Shown here: positions 7,425-17,136 of the stretch, in pieces | How positions within the stretch are numbered: position 1 is the first letter of the stretch | Layout of the letters: each line of letters starts with the position of its first letter | Assembly: GCA_019186985.1 (NCBI GenBank) | Contig: JABARQ010000031.1 | Span: 50,541 to 114,540 of the forward strand | Direction of reading: 5' to 3' | Length of the DNA stretch: 64,000 nt | From: Prosthecobacter sp. | GTDB taxonomy: Bacteria > Verrucomicrobiota > Verrucomicrobiia > Verrucomicrobiales > Verrucomicrobiaceae | Notes under the pieces: model-generated | Seen by the model: only the letters and a program-made list of their open reading frames with translations | What the model was told of the DNA's origin: nothing | Database searches by the model: none | Position numbers and translations under genes: made by a program

Positions 7425-10400
7425 TTACTTGCTTGAAGTCCTGACCTCGACCTTGCGCAGGATGACCTCATGCCCCTCCTCCTTGGCATACACATAGCCT
7501 GTCCGGCAGGTTTCGACCACCCGCGGCTGCGCCTTGCCGGGAATGCTGTCCACCACCGCGATGCGCCGGCGCAGGTTGGTGTCCACCTCGGTTCCCTCAG
7601 GAACATCAAACTCGCTCACACCATGCTGCAGAAGGATGTCCTCGAAGGACGCCCTGAGCGTCTGAAGCTGGGCGACAATGTCCGTGCTGCCCTGGGTGCC
7701 AAAGCGTGAGGTGAGCGCATCGATCAGGTCGATGCGCTTGATGATGTCGTTGGCGAACATCACCACCGTTCCCTCGTCCACAGGGATGCCGCGGCGCATG
7801 ATCTCGTGCTTCTCCTCAAGTTCAAGCAGCTGGCCGCGCAGCCTTGCCTCAATGTCCTGCCAGTGCTTGATCCGGGCCTCGGCCTGGGCGAATTCGGCGC
7901 GCCGGTCCTTCAGCCCGGACAGCTCCGCCTTGAGCCTCTCGCCCTGGGTCAGCTGGTCCTGGAGAAGACGGTCCATCTCGGTCAGACGCTTGCGCTGCTC
8001 CCCTTCGAGGGCCTGCAGGGAGGCCTTCTGCTTCATCGCCTGCTCCGTAAAGGCAGCCAGTTCGGCCTCGGCACGCGTCCTCTCCTTCCTGACCTCCTCG
8101 ACACGCGCCCCCTCACGGTGACAGCTTTCCTGAAGCGCGTTGATCTTCACCTGCAGCGCCAGCTCACGTTCAGCGGCCTCGCGAAGCGCCTTTGTCGTTT
8201 CATCATGCCTTGCTCCGAGCGACGCCAGGGCGGCGCCCAGGGACAGCACCTGACCACCGACATGAGTGTATTCGCCGAGGCGCTTCTCCTCCTGACGTAT
8301 CCTGTCCTGGACTTCCGCCAGGCTGGCCTGCGCCGCGGCCAGGCTGCGCCGGTGCTCCTCAGCTTCCCCGCCCAGGCGCTTCTCCTCAAGCTTCAGGGCC
8401 TCGATGCGGTCCAGTCTCGACTTCATGTCCGCATCCAGCCCTGCCAGCTGTGAGCGTACGGCATCCGCCCTCGACCTCGACTCTTTCAGCTCGCGCTCAA
8501 CATCCTTGAGGGCGGTCTCCGCCGCCGCCGTCCTCTCCTGCGCCGTCTTCAGCCTTCCAGCCTCCAAGTCCACCTCTGCCTGAGCCTTCATGACCCGCTC
8601 CTCACGCAAGCGCTGGGCCTCCTCAAGCTGCGAAATCTGCTGCTGCAGGGCCGCGACCTTCTTCTGGGATTCGTCGGTGGAGACGTTCAGTCGCGTCACA
8701 TACAGCGACGCCTCGTCACGCTCCCTGCCCAGCCTGGCAAGAAGTGTCTGAAGTCCGGCCACCTCGTTGTTCAACGAGGGCACGGCCTTGCGCAGGGCCT
8801 TCTCCTCATCACGAAGCCTGACGGCGGAAGCCTCCGCCTCCGCACGCCTGGCCTCCGCCGCCTGCAGGGCTGCGCTGACCTTTTCAAGCCTTGCCGTTGC
8901 ATCCGCAGCCCTTGCCTCCTCGGCCTTGATCCTCTTCGTCAGATCGTTGACCTGCACCGTTCCGGCCTTGATCCCCTCCTCCAGGGTCTGCAGCTCCCTT
9001 CGCAGCTTCTCCTGCTGACGTGTCAGATCAGCCAGCTGCTTGTCCTCCGTCTGCCGACGCTTCTCCGATTCCTTCAGGCGCGCCTGGGACTCCGCAAGCT
9101 GCTTCTGCACATCCGCCAGCTCGGCGGCGCGTTTTTCAGCGGCGGCGACGCCGGCCGTCAGGTCCTTCAAGCGGGCTTCCGCCTGCGTGATCTCGGCAAG
9201 CCTGGCCTTGAGCTCGGCGTCCAGCCTGCCCCGCTGTTCCGTCTGCATCTTCTGCAGGCTGCCGATCTCCAGCCGAAGGGACTCGGCCTCCTCCGAGGCG
9301 GCCTTTCGGTCCGCCCGGGCTTTTTCCAAGTCAGCCGTGACTGACAGCCTGTCCTTGTCCAGCGTCTTCATCTCGCCCCTCAGCGCCTCCACTTCCGTGC
9401 GCAGCGGCGGCAGCAGCTTTTCGTTGTCCTCACGCTGGGACATCAGCGCCTTCACATGGCCAAGCAGGTCATCTCGGTCACAGGAAACCTTGGCCAGCTC
9501 GCGTTTCACACCCGCCAGGTGGGATTCAACATGCTTGAGTTCAACGGCCCGGGTCTCCAGTTCCCTGACCTGGGCGGCAAGCCGGGAGAGCCTGGACTCG
9601 GTTTCCGCCTCGTCCTTCTGCAACGCTGTCAGCGCCTCCTGCGCCAGCCCGGCTTCCGACCTCAGGGACGGCAGGCGTTCCTCAAGCCCTGACAGCTCCT
9701 CTGCGGCTTCATTCTGCCGAACACGCGTCTTTTCCAGGTCCGTCGTGGCCGTCGCCAGGGCGGACCGCGCATCCGCCAGGCTTGCTTCAGCCTCCTTCAA
9801 TTGCGCCAGACGTTCCTCAAGACCCGCCGTCTGCTGCTTCAGGTCGTCAAGCCGTGCACCCGTCTCGACGGCCTTCTGCTCATCTTCCGTCGTTGACGCC
9901 ACCAGTGAAGCATGGCGCGCCTCCAGTTCCGCAACCTGCGCCTGACGCTCCGTCTGCGTTGCAAGAAGCGTGGCGAGCAGGGTCTCCAGACCGCCGGCTT
10001 TTTCCCGCAGACCGGCGGCGAGTGCATCCTGGCGCTGCCTTTCTTCCGCAGCCTCCCTGGCGGCCTTTACCGCCACCTCCCTGTCATCGCGGATGACGTT
10101 GAGCTCCGCCTGCTCCTTCACAAGCTGGTCGCGCAGCCGGGCCAGCTCCTGCTCGACCAAGGACTGCTGCCGCAGGGATTCTTCGGACTGATGGCGGAGC
10201 TGCTCCAGCCGTGCCTCGGCTTCACCCAGCTCCTTCCTGCGTTCCTCATGCGCAGATTCCGTCGCCCGCAGGGTTTCGCGCAGCCTGGCAAGCTCGGCGG
10301 CTGCCGCCGTGTGCTGCTCCTCGGCCGCACGCACCTCCGCTTCGGCGCCCTCACGCCGGAGTCCAAGCGTGCGGAGCAGGGTGTTCTGGGCGCGCCCCAT

Positions 10401-12752
10401 CTCCGTGGCCGCCAGCAGGTCGCGCGTCATGGAGTCACGGTCGGAGGTCAGCTGCATGATCGCAGTCAGCAGCTCCGCCTTGTGCTGCTCAACGGCCTTC
10501 AGCGCCGAGTTCGCATCCGCAAGCCGGGCGTCCGTCCCTGAAAGGTCATCCAGCTTGTTGGTTAGGTCGGCGGAGAGCGCCTCAAGCCGGGCGTTCTCCG
10601 TCCGAAGCCCTTCCTGGACCTCGCTCAGTTTTTCAACAGCGGCCTTCTTCTCGGACAACTGCCCGTCCAGCGCCGCAAGTTCCGCCTGCTTCGCAGCCCT
10701 TGCCTGCGCCTGCGATGCATCCAGTTCCTTCCGCTTCTTCTCCAGCCTCATGACCTCGCCTGAAATCTGAGCCTGCTCAGCCCGGAGCGCCTCCAGCGAA
10801 CGGGCGGCTTCGGCCAGTTCATGACGTGTCTGCTCCAGGGAGCCGGACCTCCTGCCAAGTTCCGCCAGTTCATCCCTGGCGGCCGTCAGCCTGGCCTCCA
10901 GTCCAGCCAGTTCCGAAGTCTTCTCCCTGGCCTGGTCTTCAAGGCGGACAAGCTTCTCGCCTGCGGAGGCATGACGGCCCTCCAGCTCCGAGAGGGCCGC
11001 CTGCGTCTGGAGCCTCCTCGCCTCCGCCTGCTCCTGCTCTCGCCGGGCGGACTCGGCCGTTTCCGAAAGGCTTGCCGCCTCCGATTCGGCATTGTCCTTC
11101 TTCAGCACCAGGGCTGCCAGGATCGTGTCCAGCATGCCGCGCTGCTGCTGAAGGCCCTCAACCGCCTGCCGCCCCTCCTCCGCCTGGATGCCCAGGTCTC
11201 TGATCTGCTGCTCCAGCCCCGCCTTCAGCTTCCCCATCTCCTTGAGCGCCGCCTCGGCCTGCTCATGACCGGCGCGGGCCGCCCTTTGCGCCGAATCCAT
11301 GCCCGTCCCCAGCTTTTCCAGCTCCGCCCTGCGCTCCTGAACCTGGGCGGACAGAGCCTGGATTTCCGCCGAACATTGAAGCTTCTGCTCCGCCTCCGAC
11401 TTCTCAAAACCGGCAGCCTTCCTCTCCAGCTCGGCCAGCCTGGACTGATGTTCATCCGCCGTCCTGGCAAGCTCCTTCGCCCGGGCCTCCTCCTGCTTCA
11501 GGTCCTGACGGGTTTTCTCCAGGGCCTTTTCTCCTTCAGCACGCTCCGCCTTCAGCCTTTCAGCCTCCTGGCGGACCTCCGCCAGCCCGGATTCAGCCGC
11601 CTGACGCTGCTGCTGCAGCTGAATCGTTTGTTCACGGATCGCCTGAAGCCGCGTCTCATGCTCGGAGGCCTCCTGACGCATGGACTCCAGCCTTGCCGCC
11701 TCCGCCTGAAGGTCCGCCGAATGTTTGTGCTTCAGCTCCGCCTCCGACTTCTCGAAGGCCGCAGCTGTCTTTCGCAGCTCGGCCGCCCTGGCTTCCTCAC
11801 GGCCGAGTTCGGCTCGCAGCGCCTCCAGCCGCCTTGACAGTTCGGCACGCTCCAGGCGGGTTTTTTCCGCATCCTTGTGCAGGGATTGCAGGGACTGGTC
11901 AGCCGTCTCCATGTCCGACTGCACCTTGGCCAGCTGACTGCGTGTGGACTCCAGCTGGCTGTCGAGGTTGGAGACCTCACGGCGTTTTGCCGCGAGATTC
12001 TCCAAGTCTGACCGGGTGGCGGCCAGGGATTGCTTCGCTTCGGCCAGCAGGGCGTCCGCAGCCTGCACCTCCTTCTGCCTTTCATCGATGGACTTTTCGA
12101 GCTGCCGCAGCTCATCACGCCGACGGGACTCCTTCTCGTTCTCCTTGCGCAGCAGGTCACGCTCCTGCCTGAGGCGTGACACCTCCTCCTTCAGTTCATC
12201 CGCCTGCTTCAGGAGGACCGGGTCGGGCATGGACGCCGGACGTGCTATCGGCATCGCCGAAGGCGCTGGCACGGCTCCGGGCATGGACGGCTCCCCCCGG
12301 GCAAGCGGAGCCCGTGTCGGCTCGATTGGACTGGTTTCGGGCTTCGCCTCATCCCGGGCGGGAATGGATTCCGTGTCGCCTCGCCTGCCGTCGGATGGCG
12401 CAGGCCTCGCCCTTCCCGGACCGGCGGGCCTTGAGCCCGATGCCGGAGCCGTGCCCTTGGGCGCCCTTTCGCGGAAACGTGCATCCAGCTGGCCGAAGCG
12501 GATCTTGTCCCCGCCCTTCACCATCGACCGCTCAACGCGCCTGCCGTTGACAAAGGTGCCGTTGGAAGACTTCAGGTCCACCAGCTCATACCCACCGTCG
12601 GCCTGCCGCACAAATTCGGCGTGGAACCCGGAGATGTAGGTGTTGTCGATGACGATGTCGTTCTTCGCATCCCTTCCGATGGACAGCCGCTCCTCGAGAA
12701 TGTCGAAGACGAACTCATTACCATCATTGAGGTTGAAGGCCAGGTACGGCAT
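7425..12752 (-). CDS. Giant FHA / coiled-coil protein with GrpE-like C-terminus
   Basis: 1775 residues. The FHA domain (about 1-95) has all marker residues: Gly26-Arg27 in SIGRD, Ser41 and His44 in SGFHAEF, and Asn64-Gly65 in SSNGTFVNG. It should bind phosphothreonine. A Pro/Ala/Arg-rich linker (about 96-170) follows, then roughly 1400 residues of almost unbroken heptad-like Glu/Leu/Ala/Arg coiled coil with recurring LEALRAE, AEEARR and LRDE units. The last ~100 residues are different: LRASFEDILLQHGVSEFDV, then EGTEVDTNLRRRIAVVDS, RVVETCRTGYVY and a strand ILRKVEV, an order that resembles the GrpE head domain. There is no signal peptide or membrane segment. It is transcribed away from the two-component genes and is probably a scaffold; that role is inference. 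Confidence 0.88.
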   Translation of the reverse strand: MPYLAFNLNDGNEFVFDILEERLSIGRDAKNDIVIDNTYISGFHAEFVRQADGGYELVDLKSSNGTFVNGRRVERSMVKGGDKIRFGQLDARFRERAPKGTAPASGSRPAGPGRARPAPSDGRRGDTESIPARDEAKPETSPIEPTRAPLARGEPSMPGAVPAPSAMPIARPASMPDPVLLKQADELKEEVSRLRQERDLLRKENEKESRRRDELRQLEKSIDERQKEVQAADALLAEAKQSLAATRSDLENLAAKRREVSNLDSQLESTRSQLAKVQSDMETADQSLQSLHKDAEKTRLERAELSRRLEALRAELGREEARAAELRKTAAAFEKSEAELKHKHSADLQAEAARLESMRQEASEHETRLQAIREQTIQLQQQRQAAESGLAEVRQEAERLKAERAEGEKALEKTRQDLKQEEARAKELARTADEHQSRLAELERKAAGFEKSEAEQKLQCSAEIQALSAQVQERRAELEKLGTGMDSAQRAARAGHEQAEAALKEMGKLKAGLEQQIRDLGIQAEEGRQAVEGLQQQRGMLDTILAALVLKKDNAESEAASLSETAESARREQEQAEARRLQTQAALSELEGRHASAGEKLVRLEDQAREKTSELAGLEARLTAARDELAELGRRSGSLEQTRHELAEAARSLEALRAEQAQISGEVMRLEKKRKELDASQAQARAAKQAELAALDGQLSEKKAAVEKLSEVQEGLRTENARLEALSADLTNKLDDLSGTDARLADANSALKAVEQHKAELLTAIMQLTSDRDSMTRDLLAATEMGRAQNTLLRTLGLRREGAEAEVRAAEEQHTAAAAELARLRETLRATESAHEERRKELGEAEARLEQLRHQSEESLRQQSLVEQELARLRDQLVKEQAELNVIRDDREVAVKAAREAAEERQRQDALAAGLREKAGGLETLLATLLATQTERQAQVAELEARHASLVASTTEDEQKAVETGARLDDLKQQTAGLEERLAQLKEAEASLADARSALATATTDLEKTRVRQNEAAEELSGLEERLPSLRSEAGLAQEALTALQKDEAETESRLSRLAAQVRELETRAVELKHVESHLAGVKRELAKVSCDRDDLLGHVKALMSQREDNEKLLPPLRTEVEALRGEMKTLDKDRLSVTADLEKARADRKAASEEAESLRLEIGSLQKMQTEQRGRLDAELKARLAEITQAEARLKDLTAGVAAAEKRAAELADVQKQLAESQARLKESEKRRQTEDKQLADLTRQQEKLRRELQTLEEGIKAGTVQVNDLTKRIKAEEARAADATARLEKVSAALQAAEARRAEAEASAVRLRDEEKALRKAVPSLNNEVAGLQTLLARLGRERDEASLYVTRLNVSTDESQKKVAALQQQISQLEEAQRLREERVMKAQAEVDLEAGRLKTAQERTAAAETALKDVERELKESRSRADAVRSQLAGLDADMKSRLDRIEALKLEEKRLGGEAEEHRRSLAAAQASLAEVQDRIRQEEKRLGEYTHVGGQVLSLGAALASLGARHDETTKALREAAERELALQVKINALQESCHREGARVEEVRKERTRAEAELAAFTEQAMKQKASLQALEGEQRKRLTEMDRLLQDQLTQGERLKAELSGLKDRRAEFAQAEARIKHWQDIEARLRGQLLELEEKHEIMRRGIPVDEGTVVMFANDIIKRIDLIDALTSRFGTQGSTDIVAQLQTLRASFEDILLQHGVSEFDVPEGTEVDTNLRRRIAVVDSIPGKAQPRVVETCRTGYVYAKEEGHEVILRKVEVRTSSK

Positions 12753-12960
12753 GGACGGACGACGGGATCAGAAAGGCCGGAAAACCAATGCTTAATTTTA
12801 GATGATGATCGAATCAATCTTAATTAAGCGCGCATGACCGCCCTCGTCACAAAATGTCCGTCGCGGTTTCGCAGGGGCCTATCCAACAAAGCTTCCATAT
12901 CCCGGGCCGCCGCCAGGAGCCATGAGGATGACCTCCCCCGGCAGGGCGGACGATGCGCCG

Positions 12961-13611
12961 CTACAGCATTCCCCCGCGCTGCTCGACCCACTGCATGGCA
13001 TGGCGGACCAGCGCCGCGCCGTCCGTGATTCCGAGCTTGTCCTTGATGTGCGCCCGGTGCGCCTCGACCGTCCGGGCGCTGATGTTGAGGCGTGTCGCGA
13101 TGTTCTTGGTCGCCACTCCACGGCCGATCATCTCCAGCACCTCCAGCTCCCTGTCAGTCAGTGTGTCGATCCCGGCGCCCTGGCGCGGGCGCTGTCCGCT
13201 CACCTGCTCCAGCATGCGGCTGGCCATGGCGTCGCTGACATAAATGCCGCCGGCGAGCACCTTGCGCACGGCGGTGACCAGGTTGTCCGCCGCCACCTCC
13301 TTCATGATGTAGCCCCTTGCCCCAGCCCGGAGGGCGCGCTCGCCATACATGTCCTCATCATGCATCGACAGGACCAGGCAGAGGGTTCCGGGGTGCATGG
13401 CCTGGATGTCCTTGAGAAGCTCAAGGCCGTTCTTGTCCGGCAGGGTGAGGTCGATGACCACGAGGTCGGGATGATGCCGGTCCACGGCGTCCAGCCCCTC
13501 GCAGGCGCTGCCGGCCTCGGCGCATACCTCCAGGCCGGGTTCGCTGCGGATGAGCTGGGCCAGGCCATGGCGCATGATGGGGTGGTCATCCACCAGCAGG
13601 ATCCGCTTCAC
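12961..13611 (-). CDS. LuxR/FixJ-type response regulator
   Basis: About 217 residues. The receiver domain begins VKRILLVDDHP with acidic pocket Asp8-Asp9, phospho-acceptor Asp54 in DLVVIDLTLPD, and the conserved Lys in ARGYIMKE. The LuxR-type helix-turn-helix follows: LTDRELEVLEMIGRGVATKNIA, then LNISARTVEAHRAHIKDKL. A GTG at 13611 gives a 4-base GTGA overlap with the stop of the kinase gene and starts exactly at the receiver domain, so I prefer it. An ATG at 13665 would add 18 Pro/Lys-rich residues and overlap the kinase by 58 bases. It is the partner of the PAS kinase by position, and by the kinase's HisKA_3 subtype, which normally pairs with NarL/FixJ regulators. Confidence 0.93.
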   Translation of the reverse strand: MKRILLVDDHPIMRHGLAQLIRSEPGLEVCAEAGSACEGLDAVDRHHPDLVVIDLTLPDKNGLELLKDIQAMHPGTLCLVLSMHDEDMYGERALRAGARGYIMKEVAADNLVTAVRKVLAGGIYVSDAMASRMLEQVSGQRPRQGAGIDTLTDRELEVLEMIGRGVATKNIATRLNISARTVEAHRAHIKDKLGITDGAALVRHAMQWVEQRGGML

Positions 13612-15038
13612 GGGCGGCTGCGGCGCTTTTTGTTCGGCTGGGGTCTTGGGACGGGGACTTGGCATCTCACGATCGTGCCGCCGAAGTCATCATGCTCCAC
13701 AGCCAGCACACCCCCCATCATCCGGGCGCGGTGGCTCATCGTCAAGAGCCCCATGCCGGTGCTTTTGCCTGAAATGTTGTCCGGTATGCCGATGCCGTTG
13801 TCCCGGATGGTCAGGATGATCTCGCCATCCCCTTCGGAAAGGGTGATTTCGATGCGGTCCGCCCGGCTGTGCTTGATGGCGTTGGCCACCGCCTCCTGCG
13901 CGATGCGGTACAGCTGAGTGGCCGTCTTGTTGTCCGCCACCTCGACCGGGCGGTCGCAGCGGAACGGGCAGCCGATGCGGAACACCCGCTCGGTGCTCTG
14001 GGCCAGGTCGGCCAGGGCCGCCATGAGGCCCGCGGAATCCAGCACCACCGGCATCAGCCCGCGGGACATCTCCCTCGCCCGGGTGTTGGCCTGGGAGACC
14101 AGCCGGACGATCTCGTTCAAGTTCTCCGCCTGGGCGGAGCCTCCCTTTGCAAGCTGCTGATGGGCCACCTTCGCCAGGCAGCCGATCGCGGCAAGCTGCT
14201 GGCAGAGGTCGTCATGGATGTCCTGGCCGATGCGGTGCTGCTCCTCCTCGCTGATGTGCAGGATCTTCTCCTCCAGCACCTTTCGTTCAGTGAGGTCACG
14301 GATGATGCCCGTGAACACGCGCCTGCCGTCGGGCAGGACCACCTCGCCCACGGAAAGGTCGATCGGGAAGATCGTGCCGTCCTTCTTCTGACCCACCGCC
14401 TCGCGCCCGATGCCGATGATCTTCTTGACCCCGGTGCGCAGGTAGTTCTGCACGTAGCTGTCATGCTTGTCCCGGTACGGCTGCGGCATCAGCATCCGGA
14501 TGTTCTTCCCCACGATCTCCTCCCGGGCATAGCCAAAGATGCGTTCAGTGGCGGAGTTGGCGGTCTCGATGACGCAGGTCTCGCTCATCGTGATGATGGC
14601 GTTCACCGCCGTCTCGACGATGGCACGGCTCTGGCGCTCGGACGTCAGCAGGGCCTCGCGTGCGGCCAGCAGCTCGGTGACATCACGGCCCACGCACAAA
14701 ATGCCGACGATCCGCCCGTCACCGTCCTTGATGTCCGAATGCACCCATTCGACATGACGAACCTGGCCGTCCTTGGTGACGATGGGCTTCAGATGGCTGT
14801 CCGAACGATCCTTGCCGATGCGTCCACGGCATCGCTCCACCGCATCCTGCTGATGATCAGGATGCACCAGGGTGGCCACCCAGTCACGCCCCTTGACCTC
14901 GTCAAAGGTCCAGCCGGTCAGCTGCTCAAGACCTCGGCTGATCCACATCATCCTTCCATCCGTGTCCACGCCCATGACCAGCATTCCGGGATGGTCGACC
15001 AGGCTGTCAAAAAGGGCGGGATCAGATACGGGGCACAT
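13608..15038 (-). CDS. PAS-PAS sensor histidine kinase with FixL-like heme pocket
   Basis: About 476 residues from MCPVSDPALFDSL. An ATG at 15143 would add 35 Gly/Ala-rich residues but leaves only 22 bp to the stress-protein gene. PAS1 spans about 12-125 (LVDHPGMLVMGVD through IVTKDGQVRHVEW). PAS2 spans about 135-250 and ends VFTGIIRDLTERK. PAS2 carries RDKHDSYVQNY (His192) and KIIGIGREAVG (Arg212), the places of the proximal heme histidine and the O2-sensing arginine of FixL. The HisKA_3 dimerization segment has phospho-acceptor His275 in GQDIHDDLCQQL. The ATPase has N-box AVANAIKHS and G1 DNGIGIPDN. No membrane segment is seen, so it should be a cytosolic, probably oxygen-responsive kinase. 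Heme binding is inferred from residue identity. Confidence 0.9.
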   Translation of the reverse strand: MCPVSDPALFDSLVDHPGMLVMGVDTDGRMMWISRGLEQLTGWTFDEVKGRDWVATLVHPDHQQDAVERCRGRIGKDRSDSHLKPIVTKDGQVRHVEWVHSDIKDGDGRIVGILCVGRDVTELLAAREALLTSERQSRAIVETAVNAIITMSETCVIETANSATERIFGYAREEIVGKNIRMLMPQPYRDKHDSYVQNYLRTGVKKIIGIGREAVGQKKDGTIFPIDLSVGEVVLPDGRRVFTGIIRDLTERKVLEEKILHISEEEQHRIGQDIHDDLCQQLAAIGCLAKVAHQQLAKGGSAQAENLNEIVRLVSQANTRAREMSRGLMPVVLDSAGLMAALADLAQSTERVFRIGCPFRCDRPVEVADNKTATQLYRIAQEAVANAIKHSRADRIEITLSEGDGEIILTIRDNGIGIPDNISGKSTGMGLLTMSHRARMMGGVLAVEHDDFGGTIVRCQVPVPRPQPNKKRRSRP

Positions 15039-15165
15039 GCTGCGGCACCGATGGGCACCGGCATGGCCCCTGTCAACCACGCCCGCGCCTCCGGCGTCGG
15101 CCGGCATGGGGTCGTCTGTGGCGCGATGGAGGGCTTCAACCATGATCCAGGGATGAAATCCGCGT

Positions 15166-16074
15166 TCAATCGCCTCCCTCAGGAAGGACGTCCGGCTTGA
15201 CGGCCAGGATCGAACAGGGTGCGTTGGCCACGATCTTCTCCGCCGTGGTGCCGATCAGCATCTCCCTCAGGCCCGTCTTTCCACGCGTCCCCAGGACCAC
15301 CAGGTCGGCGTGCCGCTCCTTCACATGATCGACAATCGCCTCCCGGATGTTGATGCGTTCAACCACGCTGGTGCCGACATTCACGCCGGGCTGCCCGGCG
15401 GCGACCGATTCGGCAAAGGCTGCCAGCTCATTTTTCCAGTGCCCCAGGGTCGCCTCGTCAGCGCCCAGCGGCATTGGCGAAACGAGTCCGCCATAGTCCA
15501 CCGACATCGCCAGGGCGGACTGATAGACATACAGGCAGTCCACCGACGCCTTTTCCAGGGCTGCAACCTGCACGGCCCGGCGGGCGGCCTTGGCGGAGTT
15601 GTCGGAAAAATCCACGCAGGTGGCCACATGCTTGAAGGCGCCCCAGGCGTCCTCACGGACCAGGAGCACATCGACCGGAGCCTTGCGCACGCACTTCGAG
15701 GCGATGACCCCGACACGATGCGGATCCAGCCTCGACCCCTTCACCCCCATGACCAGAAGATCCGCTCCTTCCACCCTGCAGGCATCCACAAGCTCGGTGA
15801 ACGGATTCCCGATCCGGACCTCAATCCTGATGTCAGGCAAGCCAAGCTCGGCGTCATCCACGAACTTGCGCAGCTTGGCCGTCCAGTCCGCCCTGATGCC
15901 CGCCTGGTCCATCGACAGGGCGCGCTTGAGCTCGTGAACCAGGAACTCATCCATGACATGCACCACGGTGAGCCGTGCGCCGGTCGGCGCGGCCAGGCGA
16001 ACCGCCTGACGGAGGGCGTTGAGGCAGGACGGGGTGAAATCCACCGCCGCGATAAGATGGGAGTAAGGCTTCAT
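15166..16074 (-). CDS. Tandem universal stress protein (UspA family)
   Basis: 302 residues with two Usp domains. Domain 1 begins YSHLIAAVDFTPSCLNAL and ends at DVLLVRED. Domain 2 begins FKHVATCVDFSDNSAKAA and carries the ATP-binding signature LGTRGKTGLREMLIGTT near residues 261-277 (G-x2-G-x9-G-T). Domain 1 has the degenerate form MGVKGSRLDPHRVG. Start: the ATG at 16074 gives the usual MKPYSHLI beginning. The reading frame stays open far upstream on this strand, but that extension has no protein-like character. It is the first gene of a minus-strand block with the FixL-like kinase and regulator, a setting in which Usp proteins commonly act in low-oxygen or starvation responses. The shared regulation is inference. 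Confidence 0.9.
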   Translation of the reverse strand: MKPYSHLIAAVDFTPSCLNALRQAVRLAAPTGARLTVVHVMDEFLVHELKRALSMDQAGIRADWTAKLRKFVDDAELGLPDIRIEVRIGNPFTELVDACRVEGADLLVMGVKGSRLDPHRVGVIASKCVRKAPVDVLLVREDAWGAFKHVATCVDFSDNSAKAARRAVQVAALEKASVDCLYVYQSALAMSVDYGGLVSPMPLGADEATLGHWKNELAAFAESVAAGQPGVNVGTSVVERINIREAIVDHVKERHADLVVLGTRGKTGLREMLIGTTAEKIVANAPCSILAVKPDVLPEGGD

Positions 16075-16206
16075 GTTTGGCTGGGTTGAGACTACCCATA
16101 ACGTCACCACCGGCGCGCCCCCATCCTTGTTTTCCACTGGGCCGTCCTTGTCCTGAGCCTTGCGGTTTCGCCGGAAGCGTGAACTGTGGCCCATCCCCAC
16201 CCCGTC

Positions 16207-17052
16207 ATGAACGCCCGACACATCCCGCTCATCCTCGTCCTTCTGGCCCTCGGCTATGGAATCTGGCACTATCATTCCGATGCCGGCCGCCTGAGGCAGG
16301 AGATCGACCAGCTCAAGGCATCCCACGAGCTGGCCCTCCAGGCCAAGGATGAGGAGACCCAGCGCGCCCTCGCCTCCCAGAACGCCCAGCATCAGAAGGC
16401 GTTGCAGTCCCTGAATGATGACCATGACAGGAAGCTGGGCGAGCTGCGCACCGAACAGCGCCAGCAGATGGCCCGGGCCTACAAGGAGTTTGAAAGCATC
16501 TTCACCGGCAACAAGCAGACGCTCGACTACATCGCCGCCCTCGAGTCCAAGATGAAGTCCGGACAGGTTCTTTCCAAGGTCGAGCTGGAAAAGATGACCG
16601 TCATCGCCAGCGGCGTCGGCTTCCTCCAGAAGCAGTACCAGAGGCCCCTGCAGGAGTTTGCCGCCCTGCGTGACTACTTCGAGGATGTCGCCAAACGGCC
16701 TAACGAAAAGCCCAGGTCCAGCTTCGGCTTCTTCAAGAGGATGTTCAGCAGGGAGTTCCGCGAGGCGGAAAAGGAGTATTACCGCGAGGAGGGCGCCCGC
16801 CGGGCCTTTGAGGAGGCCCAGGGCAAGTTCGACGGCGTCTATGCCGCCGCCCAGCGCTCGATGAAGGCGGTCAATCTGGACACCGACGCCCTGCTGAGGA
16901 AGCTTGATGACCTCATCCAGGCCAGGCAGGAGGCGAATGCGGAGGACCTCAGCTCTTATTTCAGCAAGGCCCGCGAAGCCCTGCGCACCCACCAGGAGAT
17001 CCTTGACTTCGATCCTGAAGTTCCTCCCCAGTCGCCCAAGGTCCAGCCTTGA
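16207..17052 (+). CDS. Membrane-anchored coiled-coil protein, unknown
   Basis: 281 residues from MNARHIPLILVL. One N-terminal transmembrane segment (IPLILVLLALGYGIWHY) is followed by a long charged coiled coil (about 25-110, RLRQEIDQLKASHELAL onward) and a helical C-terminal half with many Lys, Arg and Glu residues, ending in a Pro-rich tail. The orientation should leave the coil outside the cytoplasm. It is divergent from the universal stress gene, with 132 bp between the starts. No family recognised; an envelope or structural role is a guess. Confidence 0.65.
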   Translation: MNARHIPLILVLLALGYGIWHYHSDAGRLRQEIDQLKASHELALQAKDEETQRALASQNAQHQKALQSLNDDHDRKLGELRTEQRQQMARAYKEFESIFTGNKQTLDYIAALESKMKSGQVLSKVELEKMTVIASGVGFLQKQYQRPLQEFAALRDYFEDVAKRPNEKPRSSFGFFKRMFSREFREAEKEYYREEGARRAFEEAQGKFDGVYAAAQRSMKAVNLDTDALLRKLDDLIQARQEANAEDLSSYFSKAREALRTHQEILDFDPEVPPQSPKVQP

Positions 17053-17136
17053 ACCATGCACCCCTGACATCAGGGTCATGCACACCTGCAGGACGAGCCT
17101 TGACCTCGCCCGTCCGCGCCCTATTTGCAGCCTTCC

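Noticed and set aside
12753..12960. A+T-rich palindrome CTTAATTAAG as a promoter of the FHA gene
   Set aside because: The location fits, but I could not place -35 and -10 boxes at proper spacing.
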